Assembly: GCA_028554755.1 (NCBI GenBank)
Contig: JAPTOF010000019.1
Coordinates: 6,148,001 to 6,212,000 of the forward strand
From: Cordia subcordata
Taxonomy: Eukaryota > Streptophyta > Magnoliopsida > Boraginales > Cordiaceae
Length of the DNA: 64,000 nucleotides
Reading direction: 5' to 3'
The position numbers and the translations under genes were made by a program. The notes under the pieces are model-generated. The model did not search any database. It was not told the origin of the DNA and saw only the letters and a program-made list of their open reading frames with translations. Positions 1 to 17,548 of the stretch are shown here, piece after piece. Position 1 is the first letter of the stretch, and each line of letters starts with the position of its first letter.

Positions 1-2010
1 AAGAAGATGAGAGACAAACGATTTAAAGTGGTTCGGCCAAGCCTACGTCCACCGCCCAGGGATGCTTCCTTAAGAACTTCAACAATCTTCACTATAATGC
101 TTCTTCAAATCTTGGTGAAGCACAAACCAATTTCTTACACCTCTTTGAAGCCCAAATTCAAAGAACCTAAGAATGCCACTCTTTAGGATTTTCCCACACT
201 TTACAAGCTTTAAAGAATTGATCTCACTGGATTTTTAGCTCTCAAAGTGTGTATATATTCAAGGAATAAGAAATGATGGAATCTGAAATTTTTAGTTCAA
301 GAAGAAAATATTACAAAAGAATAAGCTCTTGAAAGCTCAAATATATTGCAAGAATAGCTCAAAGCTTGATTGAATGATAATGATAAATTTTGTACACTTC
401 ACTTAATAATTTGAATGTGTAATGAATGTGTATTTAATGAGATTTGGGGGTTAGGGATTTGGTAGGTGAAGAAAAGAGAGGAAAATAAGCCAGAATGGTA
501 ATAAACGGCTAATGCATTTATTACAGCAGCCCGTTCAGCCGGTCGACCCGCTGGGTCGTCCAGCTTGCACTTAACCCTCTCTGACTAGGCCGGACGCCTT
601 AGCTGGTCGACTGGTTAAGGATTATGGCTTTATCCTTTAGCTTCTGTTTTGGTTGGGCGACCCACCCAGGTTAGCCGGTCGACCGGCTGGGGGGTCTGAC
701 CACTCTAGAAAGTGAATTAAAACCAAACTTTTGCCCAAACTTTTTCAAGGGTAATTTTCACAACTCCAAATCATTTGAGATTTTTGTAAATACATGTTAT
801 GACTTGAATCACTTCAAAAAACACATTTTTACTCTACGTGTGCATTCAAATTCATTTGTGCCTATATGAAATCAAATATGCAAGAATTTAGAAAATTGTT
901 TGAACAATGAAGAAGAAAGTTTGAGCCAAACATATACAACATTTAGGCATTTCACAAAAGAGCAAAAAAAGAATGCCTAGTACCCGTTATGACGTCTTTT
1001 CTCCTCCTTATGCCTTCTCATCTTCTTTTTCTTCAAATGACTCGTTTTTGCTCATCTTCTTCTATCTTTCAAGCATCTACTTACATTTAAACATTTATCT
1101 TCACAAGATGCTATTAGTCAAATAACGCATATGAATTTTCATTATCAAAACCAATAACAAGTATTTAGCCAACAATGCTAACAATTTAAAATCTCATGGA
1201 TATTGTCTTCCATAAAAGCAAGATGATTTTGGATGCATACATTGTGTAAACATGTGTTTTGAGATGTTTCTAAGTCTTAAAGATTGTTTACAAAGTGCTT
1301 TGAGTTGATTTAGAGTTATGAAAGTTTGATAGAATTGAGGCGAGTTTGGCTTTGCTTCAATGTCTCTGGAGTGGCCGAACCCCTCAACTGGTCGACCGAT
1401 TCACCAGGGAGGTCGCTTGGCCAAACCAGAGAAGGGGAAGAAAAAGTCGGACCCCCCAGCCGATTGACCGGTTGAGTGAAATGCTGCAATAAATGCACTA
1501 GCCGTTTATTACCGTTCAACCATATTTCTTCCTCTTTCTTCTACCGACCAAAGCTCTAGCTTTTAAAATCTCTTTAAATACACTCTCAAAGCTGAAAATA
1601 ATCATCAATCCAAGTTTGCAAAATCTAATAGCATCTTTAAATTGCTGAAATCTTGAACTACTCTTGCAAAATCTCTGAGCTTTCAAGAGCCTTTCTTGCT
1701 ATATCATCTTGTGAGAAGAACATATATATTCTTCATCATTTTTTTTCACTCTTCTTGATTGTATACACACTTGCAAGTTGAGAAATCTTGAGATATATGT
1801 CTATAAGAGCTTGTAAGAATGTGGGGAAATCCTAAAGAGTAGGACTCTTGGGTTCTTTAAATTTTAGCTTCAAAAAATTGTAGAACTTGGATTTTACTTC
1901 ACCAAAAAGCATTTTAGTAAAGATTATTGAAATCTTAAGGGGAGCATCCTTGGCGGTGGACGTACGCTTGGTCGAACCACCTAAAAATTATTTGTCTTTC
2001 TACTCTCTAT
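1..2010. repeat. Long imperfect inverted repeat (transposon-derived)
   Basis: The first ~870 bases and the stretch ~1190-2010 are diverged reverse complements of each other. Matching landmarks are TGGTTCGGCCAAGC near 28 against the complement of GCTTGGTCGAACCA near 1966, and GGTAATAAACGGCTA near 498 against its complement near 1499. Both arms carry GGTCGACC-type motifs, including a perfect 16-base palindrome at 673-688. After the right arm, ACTCGAAAGAAATT and TTAATTCACCC up to about 2150 resemble the ends of some Copia-type LTRs. The left arm may continue upstream of the window. I see no coding domain. It could be a foldback element or two opposed LTR-like copies; the repeat itself is certain, its class is not. 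Confidence 0.75.
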
Positions 2011-2159
2011 TCTTTATCTATTTTATTTACTTGTATTGATTATCTTGTGTTTGATATTTCACTCGAAAGAAATTATTGATTTTTTGGTGAAATTTTAAAT
2101 AAAAAAATTATTAAATATCTTAATTCACCCATTTCTTAAGATATTTGCACCTACACTAT

Positions 2160-2807
2160 GCCTACCCCTACAAGAAACATTCAAAAAAATTAAAGAAAAA
2201 ATTATAGAGTTGCATGTTACACTAAAATTAAAAGTTAAAAGATTAGTTTATCTTTTGTAAAAGGTTTTAGCAATTTATTAGCTGAAAAAAATTTGGATTA
2301 ACTATTACAAAATAAACAAAATATAAAAGATAAAGAGGGAATCACGTGACTTTTCTCCCAATCATTAAATAAAAAAATAAACAATGCTTTTAACAATTTA
2401 TCGGTGGAAACTATATAGATATATATATATATTATAAATTATTGTTTATAAACCAAAAAACATTTTTCTAATTATTGTTTATAAGGAAGTAAAAGTAACC
2501 TATAAATAAGTAAAATAAGAAAAAGCAAATACTTTTTTTTTAATTTGCTTATGACAAACTAATTTGACAAAAAAAAAGCCATTTTATGTCTTTTAAATAC
2601 TAATGGTATTTTTACAATATTAATTAATAAAAATGCATGCTTAATCATTTAAACTAACATTGTTATTTATACAATCATTTATTTGTCAATCTAAACAATA
2701 ATTTATAAGTACATATTATTTAAAAATTTATCTGCTTATTTGTCATTGATTTATAAGTATCAAAACTACTTATAAGTACATTAAAGTAAGCCAAGTTAAA
2801 TGGGATC
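2160..2807. other. AT-rich intergenic, no gene seen
   Basis: This stretch is highly AT-rich with short TA runs near 2416-2432 and several oligo-A tracts. There is no open frame of interest and no recognised repeat boundary. Confidence 0.6.
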
Positions 2808-2810
2808 TTA

Positions 2811-2914
2811 GAGCTTGTTTGGCTAAGCTTATTTGAGTCTTATAAATTGCAAATAGTAAAGAGCACGTGAGGAGTATTTTTTCTATATACTTATAAGTAG
2901 AGCCAAATAGGCTC
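2811..2914. mobile_element. Tourist-like MITE (copy A), TTA target duplication
   Basis: The element starts GAGCTTGTTTGGCT and ends AGCCAAATAGGCTC, an imperfect terminal inverted repeat, and is flanked on both sides by TTA (2808-2810 and 2915-2917). Size (104 bp), the TTA duplication and the terminal motif fit non-autonomous PIF/Harbinger (Tourist) elements. The interior is AT-rich and non-coding. Confidence 0.75.
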
Positions 2915-2978
2915 TTAATCTTACATAAAATGAATAATTTGCCAAGAAAAAAGCTCAAAATTTTAGAATCCACACTTA

Positions 2979-3090
2979 GAGGGTGTTTGGCTTTGCTTAT
3001 TTTAGATGTTTCTAAAAAAAAATACCCAAATAATAAAAAAAAAATATATAAATACTTATAAGCACCAAATAAACAAAGTCAAACACCCTC
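2979..3090. mobile_element. Tourist-like MITE (copy B), TTA target duplication
   Basis: Terminal inverted repeats GAGGGTGTTTGGCTTTG and CAAAGTCAAACACCCTC bound a 112-bp AT-rich element flanked by TTA at 2976-2978 and 3091-3093. It lies 64 bases after the neighbouring MITE and is a separate insertion with its own target duplication. It fits a non-autonomous PIF/Harbinger element. Confidence 0.8.
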
Positions 3091-3093
3091 TTA

Positions 3094-4060
3094 ATGGAGT
3101 ATTCCGAAATAGAGGCTGTCCACATTGCCAATTGCCGGAGGTAATAGAAGAATCTATTTTGTTTTTCGATCTTTTTTAGAAGGCTTCCCACACTTCACTG
3201 CATTGAGACCTGAGCCCAAACCATGGCGGAAAATTCAAAGTGGCCTTAACATGTTTCCAGTTGGGCTTATTTAAGTTACACTTCTCCCAATTTCTGATTG
3301 GACAACTGAATGGATCAAGGGAGCTTTTGGATGGAACTTTAAAAGAAGCCTTTTTCCTATATCATCTTTAAAATGTTTAAAAAGTTAAAATATTTGATTT
3401 ATAAAAATGTTAGAATTAATTTTTTTAAAGAGTTTTATCTTTTTTAAAATCAATCTAAATAGCAGTTACAAAATAAAAATGCTTCCAGAAAATATTTTTT
3501 AATGAAAAATTCAATCCAAATGGATCCTAAGTAATGATGAACAACTTATCATTTTCTAAGAATTGTTTAAACTCTTAAATAAGTGACCACTATATACACC
3601 TAACATAATGTGATTAAGTGATCAATATTTAAAAATTTTCTCCATTAATTAGTTAGTGTTGACATAAACCTGGTTTTTTTGGTCAAATGCTGACAAGAAA
3701 ACAAATAACTAGTTTCCTTTTTCTCGTCATATCAAATCACCTACCAATTCAAATACATATTTAATAACCCAACAGAGTTGGGAAAAGAAAGACTTACTTG
3801 GGTTACAAATTTTAAATTTATTTATTATAAATATTATGTGATATATTATTTGGTTTGAGAATATAATATCATATTACGCATTCTATAAATTTGAAAAAAC
3901 ATTCAATATAATTCTATCTACAATAAATTTTATTATCATAAAAATTAAATTAGTGGCGCTGACCATAGTCCTGTGTTCACAATGATCAGGGAGGAACACG
4001 AACGGCGCAATGGGATGGCACTGTCGAAATTATGAAAAGTTTAAAGGGCAAATATTTAAA
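3094..4060. other. Intergenic DNA upstream of DDM1
   Basis: Mostly AT-rich, non-coding DNA. A region near 3330-3530 with TTTGGATGGAAC at one side and TTCAATCCAAATGG at the other may be another degraded inverted-ended element, but no target duplication could be defined. No gene is seen. Confidence 0.5.
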
Positions 4061-4069
4061 GTCGTTCGG

Positions 4070-4077
4070 TTTCCCGC
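4070..4077 (+). promoter_or_regulatory. E2F-type site upstream of DDM1
   Basis: TTTCCCGC matches the plant E2F consensus TTTSSCGC and lies ~470 bp before the DDM1 start codon, ~130-190 bp before the pyrimidine-rich stretch where the transcript probably begins. An S-phase control would suit a factor maintaining methylation on newly replicated DNA. The motif is seen; its use is inferred. Confidence 0.4.
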
Positions 4078-4268
4078 CTACTGCTGCCTCCGACAGAAGA
4101 TCATTAACTTTAAAATATAATAATTTTCCAAGAAAAATCTAAATATCCACTAATTAAGTCACAAGTTAAATACATTCTCCTTCTACACACCTCCATTCTC
4201 TGCTGTCTCTTCTCTGTTCAAAACCCCTGTTTGCCTTCACTTTTCCCCTCTCTGCATTCAAGCTTCAA

Positions 4269-4512
4269 GTATGTATACACACACATACACACCCTATAAA
4301 TATACACACACATGTATATATATTTGTATGTATTCATTTGGATAAATGCTTTTAATCGGTGACTGAATCTTTAACGTATTTAGAAAGTATTTACATTTTT
4401 TTTTGAAAAAATTTGAGTTCAACTTCTGTTTTTTTGTGAAAGAGAGAAGAACCTAGCTAGGGTTTTATTTTCTGTATTTTTTTTAATTTTGTTCAGTGGT
4501 TTTGCGTTTCAG
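4269..4512 (+). other. Candidate intron in the DDM1 5' UTR
   Basis: A donor (CAA|GTATGT) at 4269 and an acceptor (GCGTTTCAG) ending at 4512 enclose a T-rich stretch with AC/TA microsatellites. The preceding CT-rich sequence (about 4180-4268) looks like a leader exon, and the coding start lies 26 bases after the acceptor. This is inferred from splice signals only. Confidence 0.5.
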
Positions 4513-4537
4513 GTGCTCTAGGTTTGATCAATTGGAA

Positions 4538-10998
<6,461 letters not shown>

Positions 10999-12120
10999 GA
11001 CTCACTGGCTTCATAGTTCTATTTAATGATAGGTTGGGCAGGAATTTTTTTGGGGTGGTGGATTTTGTGAAGGAACTTTAATGAAATTGCAGCACATGTT
11101 ATGTACGGACTAGATAAAGCTCGCTAGTTATATTATCATTTTATGAATGTTGGAGAACCAAGTGCATGTCCTTCACAAGTGGGTCGTTGTTTTTGTAAAA
11201 GCCGAGTGTTGGAGGCTAAGTTGGCCCAATAGTTACTGCCTTAGTTAGCATTCTCCTCAATCCTATTATTATGTTCTTCCTTTGTTTTGGTTGTCACTAA
11301 TTTTCCATAATAATAGTATCTATTTTCTAGGAAAATTTAGGGTTCGTATTGGAATATTGTTAACTATTTTTTTATTTTTGTTGATCAAAATTCAAAAATG
11401 AAGTTGTTTGTTTTCATTTTTTTGAAAAAATAAGAATCAAAAATCTGTTTTTGTTGTAACTTTGATAAACAAGAAATTTCTTATTCAAAATTTGGATCAT
11501 AACAGTTAAGTTTTTACAAGAGTTTCTTTATAGTCAATTTTTAAATGTAATATATGAATTTAAGATTAATTTGACTTAATTATTTGAACTAAGTAATAAT
11601 TTGATTTAAAAGTTAATTTCCAAGTTAAATTTAAGAGATATGTATATCATTTAAATGTCAATATTAAGTAAAGGATGGTCAAATAGTATGGTATATATAT
11701 GTATGTGTGTTTATTGTGTCTATTTAAAAATATTTTTTTAATAATTTTTGAAAAATAATTTTTTTTAGAGATTAAAATTTTAATTTTTGAAAAATAGTTT
11801 TTTCTGGAGATTAAAAATTTTTATTTTTAAAAAAAGTTATATTTGAATTTTTTTAAAGTTTCAATTTTTAATTAGAAATTAAATCAAATAATTATTATAA
11901 ATTTAATATAATTTTATTAAGAAAAATATTTTTTCTTTAAAAAAAGGCCAATTCAAACAATACTTTATATATTCGTAAATTTTTTGGTTATTGATGGTCA
12001 AATTATATCCCCTATAACAAAATTAACAATCACTGCCAATAAAATATTTTTAATTATGGGATAAAAAAAATATATATATTTTTTTAATTTTGGATTCGCA
12101 TTTCAAAAGACACGAAAAGG
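10999..12120. other. DDM1 3' UTR and AT-rich intergenic DNA
   Basis: The first ~300 bases after the DDM1 stop are of ordinary composition and probably hold its 3' UTR. From about 11330 to 11970 the DNA is extremely AT-rich; GGGTTCGTATTGGAAT near 11340 and GGCCAATTCAAACAATAC near 11946 may be worn inverted ends of a MITE. No gene is seen. Confidence 0.5.
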
Positions 12121-12376
12121 CTACTGTTACTCCTCCCCTGTCAGCTCACTGCGATCTCATTCACGGCGTTAAGAAGAAGAAGAAAAAAGAAAAAAGGTTT
12201 CGCAGCAAATCACTACTAATAAATAACTAATTTTCCTAATTATAACATCTCACATACTATCAGAATTCTGATCTCATTTGTCAAAAGTGAATAACACGAG
12301 CGTCTCAATCTGAGTTAGCCGGTTTTCTTTAAGGTCGGAGATATTCATCTCCGGTCCGGTTCGAGATAGTGAAAGA

Positions 12377-12495
12377 ATGATAACTCGGTCTAAACTCGTT
12401 GAGCAACTCAGAGATTACCAGATCCGATCGCAGCACAAGTGCCCTCCCCTCACCGTCTTCTCTTCCAAACCCCACCTCTCCACCTGGTACGACAA

Positions 12496-12544
<49 letters not shown>

Positions 12545-14937
12545 AATTTAATCTTTTGTATGATTTTTGTTATTTTCTTGAATTAGCAATTGGTATATGA
12601 ACGAACAACGATTTATGTTTTTAGTTTTGTGCAGTGTTTATGTATATCATGTTTGAACTGCTTATGTGTATTTTCTTTTCCCTTTTCTGTTTAAATTTAT
12701 TTTGTATACTGCAAGCCGCAAGATTTAACATGTTACAAATGGTTAAAATCAATACAGTTTCAACTTTCGATAAAAAAAAATGTATAATTTTGCCGTTAAT
12801 GAGTGTACATTAAACTTTCGACCAAGAAAGAAAAGCGTATATGTAACTATCTTCAGCTGTTGATTATGTAACACAAAAGAGGAAAGTGAAATAAATGTCA
12901 TTTTCCAACATATTCAGTAAAGTTTATTTTTATGTGTTATATGAAAAAATTTTATTTGTTTGGAAATTGTTGATAAATCCGGTGATAGGGGGTTGCAGAA
13001 TGGGATTGGTAAAGTTCATGATAGGTCTTGACACTTGGTTTGCAATGTAAAGATAAGTTTGGCAAGTGTAAAACCACTGAAGTGCCAATAGATTTCCGTA
13101 CTGAACTTAACCAATCATGCAATGGGAAAAATTCCAATCTATTGAGTGTGCACTTTGTATGTGATTTTGCATGTGCAAGTCTTTGTTGTGTATATACGTT
13201 AATTCTTATACATTGGTGAATTGATGTTTCTATCTGTTTTTATGTAGTTTGTACACTATTGATTTGCTTCTTTGTCATTCTTATACCGGTTAATGGTTAT
13301 TCCAACACCAGCGCCAGTAAATTTGTTGTCTTGGGTTCTTGCGATTGTTATAAGGAATGCAATTCTCTTGTGTGTCTGCAGATACTCGAGGAAGATGATA
13401 AGATTATTGCCAAATTTTGAAAGAAATTAAAGAGCCTCTCCCTCTCTGTCTCTCCTCTCTCAAGTAATTGATTGTCTTAAATCACAGAACTCAAGAACAA
13501 AAGAATTCTTTTGTGCATCTGGATCAATTTAATTATGAGAATAAGAAGTTCTGACAAGTCCTTGCCACTTCCCCCCATTGATCAAGAAACAAAAATGTTT
13601 TTATATTCATATCATAATTATGTTTCGATATCTTTGTTATATATACAACTGATTATATATATAACAAATGCTTCCAGAGTGTAACGTGTCCCTCCGTGGC
13701 AGAAGCTTCCGTTGGAGCAAATAAGCATCCTTTGCGAAATGCATAGGAATATTTTATTTTTCCTAAAATTTCTAGCTTAAGTCTTGTCTCTTCAGAAATT
13801 TAGTCACCTTTGCACTTGCAAGTTTTTTAACCCTTATCTACTTGGACAAGATTGGGTTGTAGATAGATATCAGAAATCTTTTAGCTACTTGTTCTGATAA
13901 TTGTTGGTTCCTGGAAAATTTTGGCGTTCAATGTTCTTCGAAGGACTTATCTTGACAGATGACTCATGTAGAGGTTCTCATTATCTGCTCTGATGGACTG
14001 AATTGCGTTTGAAACATCTATCTGAGATCTGGTTCATTTTTCAATAAGTGGATACGGAAAACTAAGCAGGATTGGTGTTCAAGAAGTTGGTTCATTGACA
14101 GTTTTCTGAAACAGAGATAAGAAGGAATTGATTTCTGAAACAACAAAATGATGTTTCTTTTTTTTCTGTTTTTCATTTTCCATTCTCAACCCACAAGCAG
14201 TCAGATGACTTGAAACAGTAGAATTTAGATGTCATATGTTGCTGCTATCAGGTAGCTTAATCCTGAGAAAGGCTCTGAAAAGTCTGCAAAAGCTTGCATT
14301 TACTTAAGTTCATATCTTCTTTGATTATCGATTTTGAAGTGAGGACATTGAAATTTTATATCTAAACTTATTTAAGTTACAAATATTTCATTATCCAAAA
14401 TGTTTGAGTGGTAAATCATATTATCCTTCACTTAGGCATGTCATCTCTCCAATATAAGTATTTTGTTTTCAAGCTGATATTGTGGTGAGCAATGGAGTAG
14501 AAACTTGAAAAGATGCTCCAAGATCCCCTCCTCTTTCTCCCTTTCTCTTGGATTTTCTCTTTTTCAATGATATTCCTTGTTAAATTTTATAATTTGTTTA
14601 ACGTGCAAAGCTACATGCTCTAGTGACGGTTGATATGTATCTCCACTGTTCCAGACCAGCTTCTACAAATCTTCTCTATGTAAAGATTTTTGTATTTCAT
14701 GGTAAGGTCATAACACCGTTAACTTTTTGCAGGGTTGACGTTGCAGTTGCTGTCTTCTGGGCTTTACTTTTTCTCGTTCTTTTGGTGTCGTCATATCTGA
14801 CCTTATACTTTGAACATTACTGGCTCTCGTTTGTCCTTGTGTGCCTGGGCATCTTTCTTCCTGTACGTTTGAGGATTTCACGGCAGGCACTTGCTAGGAA
14901 GAAGGAAGGAAGACTTTTGTTGCCTTTATCCATGTGA
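12377..14937 (+). CDS. Small conserved plant membrane protein, two exons
   Basis: Exons 12377-12486 and 14733-14937 join in phase (TG|G) across a 2.25-kb intron to give 104 residues. The N-terminus MITRSKLVEQLRDYQ is basic and soluble. Residues ~40-80 form two hydrophobic spans with a short loop (FWALLFLVLLVSSYLTLYF, then LSFVLVCLGIFLPV). The tail is basic, with RKKEGR followed by LLPLSM. I remember plant proteins of this kind with the same N-terminus and two-span layout, but no established function. It is probably an integral membrane protein of the endomembrane system; the basic tail would face the cytosol under the positive-inside rule. The 5' leader contains a GAAGAAG stretch. Evidence is a conserved start, clean splice signals and a natural stop. 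Confidence 0.72.
12495..12542. repeat. (ATT)n microsatellite in intron 1
   Basis: About sixteen ATT/TTA units lie nine bases after the donor of the small membrane-protein gene. This is likely to be length-polymorphic between individuals. Confidence 0.95.
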
Positions 14938-17380
14938 ACAAATTACATTTATTTCTACAATTGCAGCCAGTGGTCTGACAGATTGACATACACACACCTG
15001 TACTAAATGCACTTACTTGGTTCGAGAAAGCAAAGCTCCAACCTTGTTTTAACTATTTTTTGTCAGCCTCTTGTGAGAAAAAGATGGTATGCTCTCTTCT
15101 TCATCCCTCATCTCCTGACCCATAAACAATAGCTCTGGGCTTTAGCTAAGTAACATGTGCCTTCACATGTAAGCGGCAAATATTTAGAGAATATTGAAAG
15201 GGTCAGTATTGCTCCCAGAATTCGTATTAGCAGCTCATGCTAGATCAAATTGAGGCATCAGGTTGAATAGTTAGCCAATTGGGAAAGATTTCCTATTGTG
15301 GACATGAACCTTTTTGTCGTATGCACCATATAGCCGTCTAAGAAAGGACTTTCAATAATGCTTTATGACATGGGGCCTCTGCATCTGCTAGTAAGGGGCT
15401 TGGACTTCTGATATTTTTCATGTACAGTTAGCCCCCGCAGGTGCACTATAACAGCATGGTTGAATAAAGGGTATTTAACTGCTGCAAACAGTCGAGCTTG
15501 GTATCTATAAACGCTTATGCACAAATCTGAACTGACATGGTCTTGGGAAAAAATAGTTTAGCTATGTAAGCAGTATCAGTTTCAGTATGTGAGGAAATAA
15601 CTGTAGTGTCAACAGTGAATATGTGGTGAAATATAAATTCATGTAATTGCAAAATGTAGAAAGTTCTCTATTGAGTCAGCAAATGCAGTTCTGCTTTCTT
15701 TTTCTGGTTGGAATTCATTTAGTTAGGTGCAGGATTAAGTGATATACTCTTTACTAGGAACTCAACTTCAATCATTGTCCCTAGTCCCTCGTTTCATTGC
15801 ACTAGATTTGGAATTCTTTGTTTATGAACAGTTCTTTCTTTTGAGAAATAAAGAAATTTATTCAAGAAGGTGCAGCCACTAAGACATTTATGAACAATTA
15901 GAGAGTTATTTCCTCCCCTTGGACCATATGTTGGTCTTCTCAACTTTGTAAATTTAGATATTTTAGAAATAAATATAGAATTGGGTGTCACTAAGGACCG
16001 ATCCAGTTTCCTTTGTTTCATATGTGTCTTTTGTTTCCTTTTCTTTTAAGAGGTTCAAGGATCATGATAAGTACTAACAATATGGTTGCATAACTCTATT
16101 CCGTCAGCCGATAGGTAAAATACAAGGCTGGATTGTATGATATGTTATGCAGAATGCTTTCTTTTGTATGTGTATATTTCCTATGATTCTAGAGAACTTC
16201 ATTTGGGATATTTGTAGATTTTCTAATATGACTTATTAGGATGCTGCAATCTCTAGATTTCTTAAGTGCAATTTCCTGCAGTAGATTCAGTTCATCTCTT
16301 GTCAGGTTGTGGAGATATGTGAATCTAAAACACTTCTATATGCCTCCAATGCCTCCAATATGGTTGTTCATAAATAATCTACTTATGTTAAACCGTTAAA
16401 GTAATACCTAAGGATTAGGATAGTCTCTTTGGCACCTTATTGTGATTGGCTTTCATTTTCAGATTTTACCATAGTGTGTTTCTTTAGTGGCTTGTAATAA
16501 AGCCCCATAATGAATGCTCACTTCTAATTGAAGTAATTATTGGTTGTTTGGAAAAATACGGGCAAGTGTGAATAGAAGAAAGAATCAATAACAATGGGGT
16601 TGACTTTTGACAGAAATGAGTATTGTCATTAAATTTATATAGTTGATCCTACCTACTAGGGTAAGTGTTAGTTTGATTTGGTTTCCAGTAAATGGGGGAC
16701 ATAATTGCTATATAGTTGGTTGGGGAATAAAGTGAATGACAAGAGGTCATGTAGGTTGACTTTCTGAGACAATGTTGGCACATTGTCTCAAATACTGCCT
16801 ATTACTTAAAAGAAACAGAACAAGATCTATTTTTGAATCGAAGTATTTGCAGAGAAGTTCTCTCTTCTCTTATGCTCTGTTTGGTATAAGATACTTTCTT
16901 ATACAGAAAATTATGGTTTGGTTTGAGATTTTATAAGATGTTTGTGATAAGATATCTTATTTATAGTTGTAAAAATAGGACAAGGATGGATTGTTTATAT
17001 CTTATAAGATAACAAGTGTAGTTTGTTTTGAGTTTTCATAGAATGCTTGCGATAAGATGTCTTATATCTTATAAGATAAAAACAATCGTCTCTTTCACAG
17101 CAATAAGAAAATCATCTTATAATGAGCTCATTCTAAGCACAACATTAGACGATTGATGGATTATGTTTCTAGGTGAACTATTCTATATGTTCAGGAAATT
17201 GCCATGTTTTGCAACCTAAGTTCTGATGTGTTTCTTTCAGGCTCAGTGTAATGTAGATCAGGAGGCAGTAGCTGCTTTTCCTTTCTATGATTTCTCTCAT
17301 CACTGTGCTGAACATCTCAAATGCTGTGTCAGGGTAATTCCATTACTACATAACGATAATCTTCATGTATTAGAGCTACA
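14938..17380. other. Intergenic, possible 3' UTR and exon-like island
   Basis: Moderately AT-rich sequence without a convincing gene. Positions 17242-17334 read open from a TTTCTTTCAG acceptor-like site to a CAG|GGTAATT donor-like site, but I recognise nothing in the 31-residue translation. An AT-rich piece near 16870-17140 repeats GATAAGATATCTTAT-like palindromes and begins CTCTGTTTGGTATAAG, which suggests a worn MITE. Confidence 0.45.
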
Positions 17381-17383
17381 ATG

Positions 17384-17548
17384 TTGGGGTGGGAAACAAC
17401 TCTTACGTCATTTTTCTTCGATAAAGCGATGTTAATATGTTCTTTCATTTGGTGATTGTCTACGGTGTGGGGGCGGGAAACAATTCCTACATGATTTCTT
17501 TCGATACAGCCATGTTAATCTCTCATTTCATTTGGTGATTGTTACACG
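17384..17548. repeat. Diverged ~84-bp tandem duplication
   Basis: Two copies with period about 84 share GGGAAACAA near 17391 and 17475 and the block TTCATTTGGTGATTGT near 17444 and 17525. A weaker third partial copy may follow near 17582. Divergence between copies is much greater than in the intronic duplications of this window. Function unknown, non-coding. Confidence 0.65.

Noticed and set aside
54..1519. Minus-strand 67-codon frame near 1316-1519 and others in the inverted repeat
   Set aside because: Short, within a repeat arm, with no recognisable domain and no matching frame in the opposite arm.
12377..14937. A gene nested in the 2.2-kb intron of the small membrane protein
   Set aside because: The 60-63 codon frames there overlap on both strands and show no family resemblance.
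16870..17140. A defined MITE with GATAAGATATCTTAT motifs
   Set aside because: Internal palindromes are clear but neither termini nor target duplication could be fixed.
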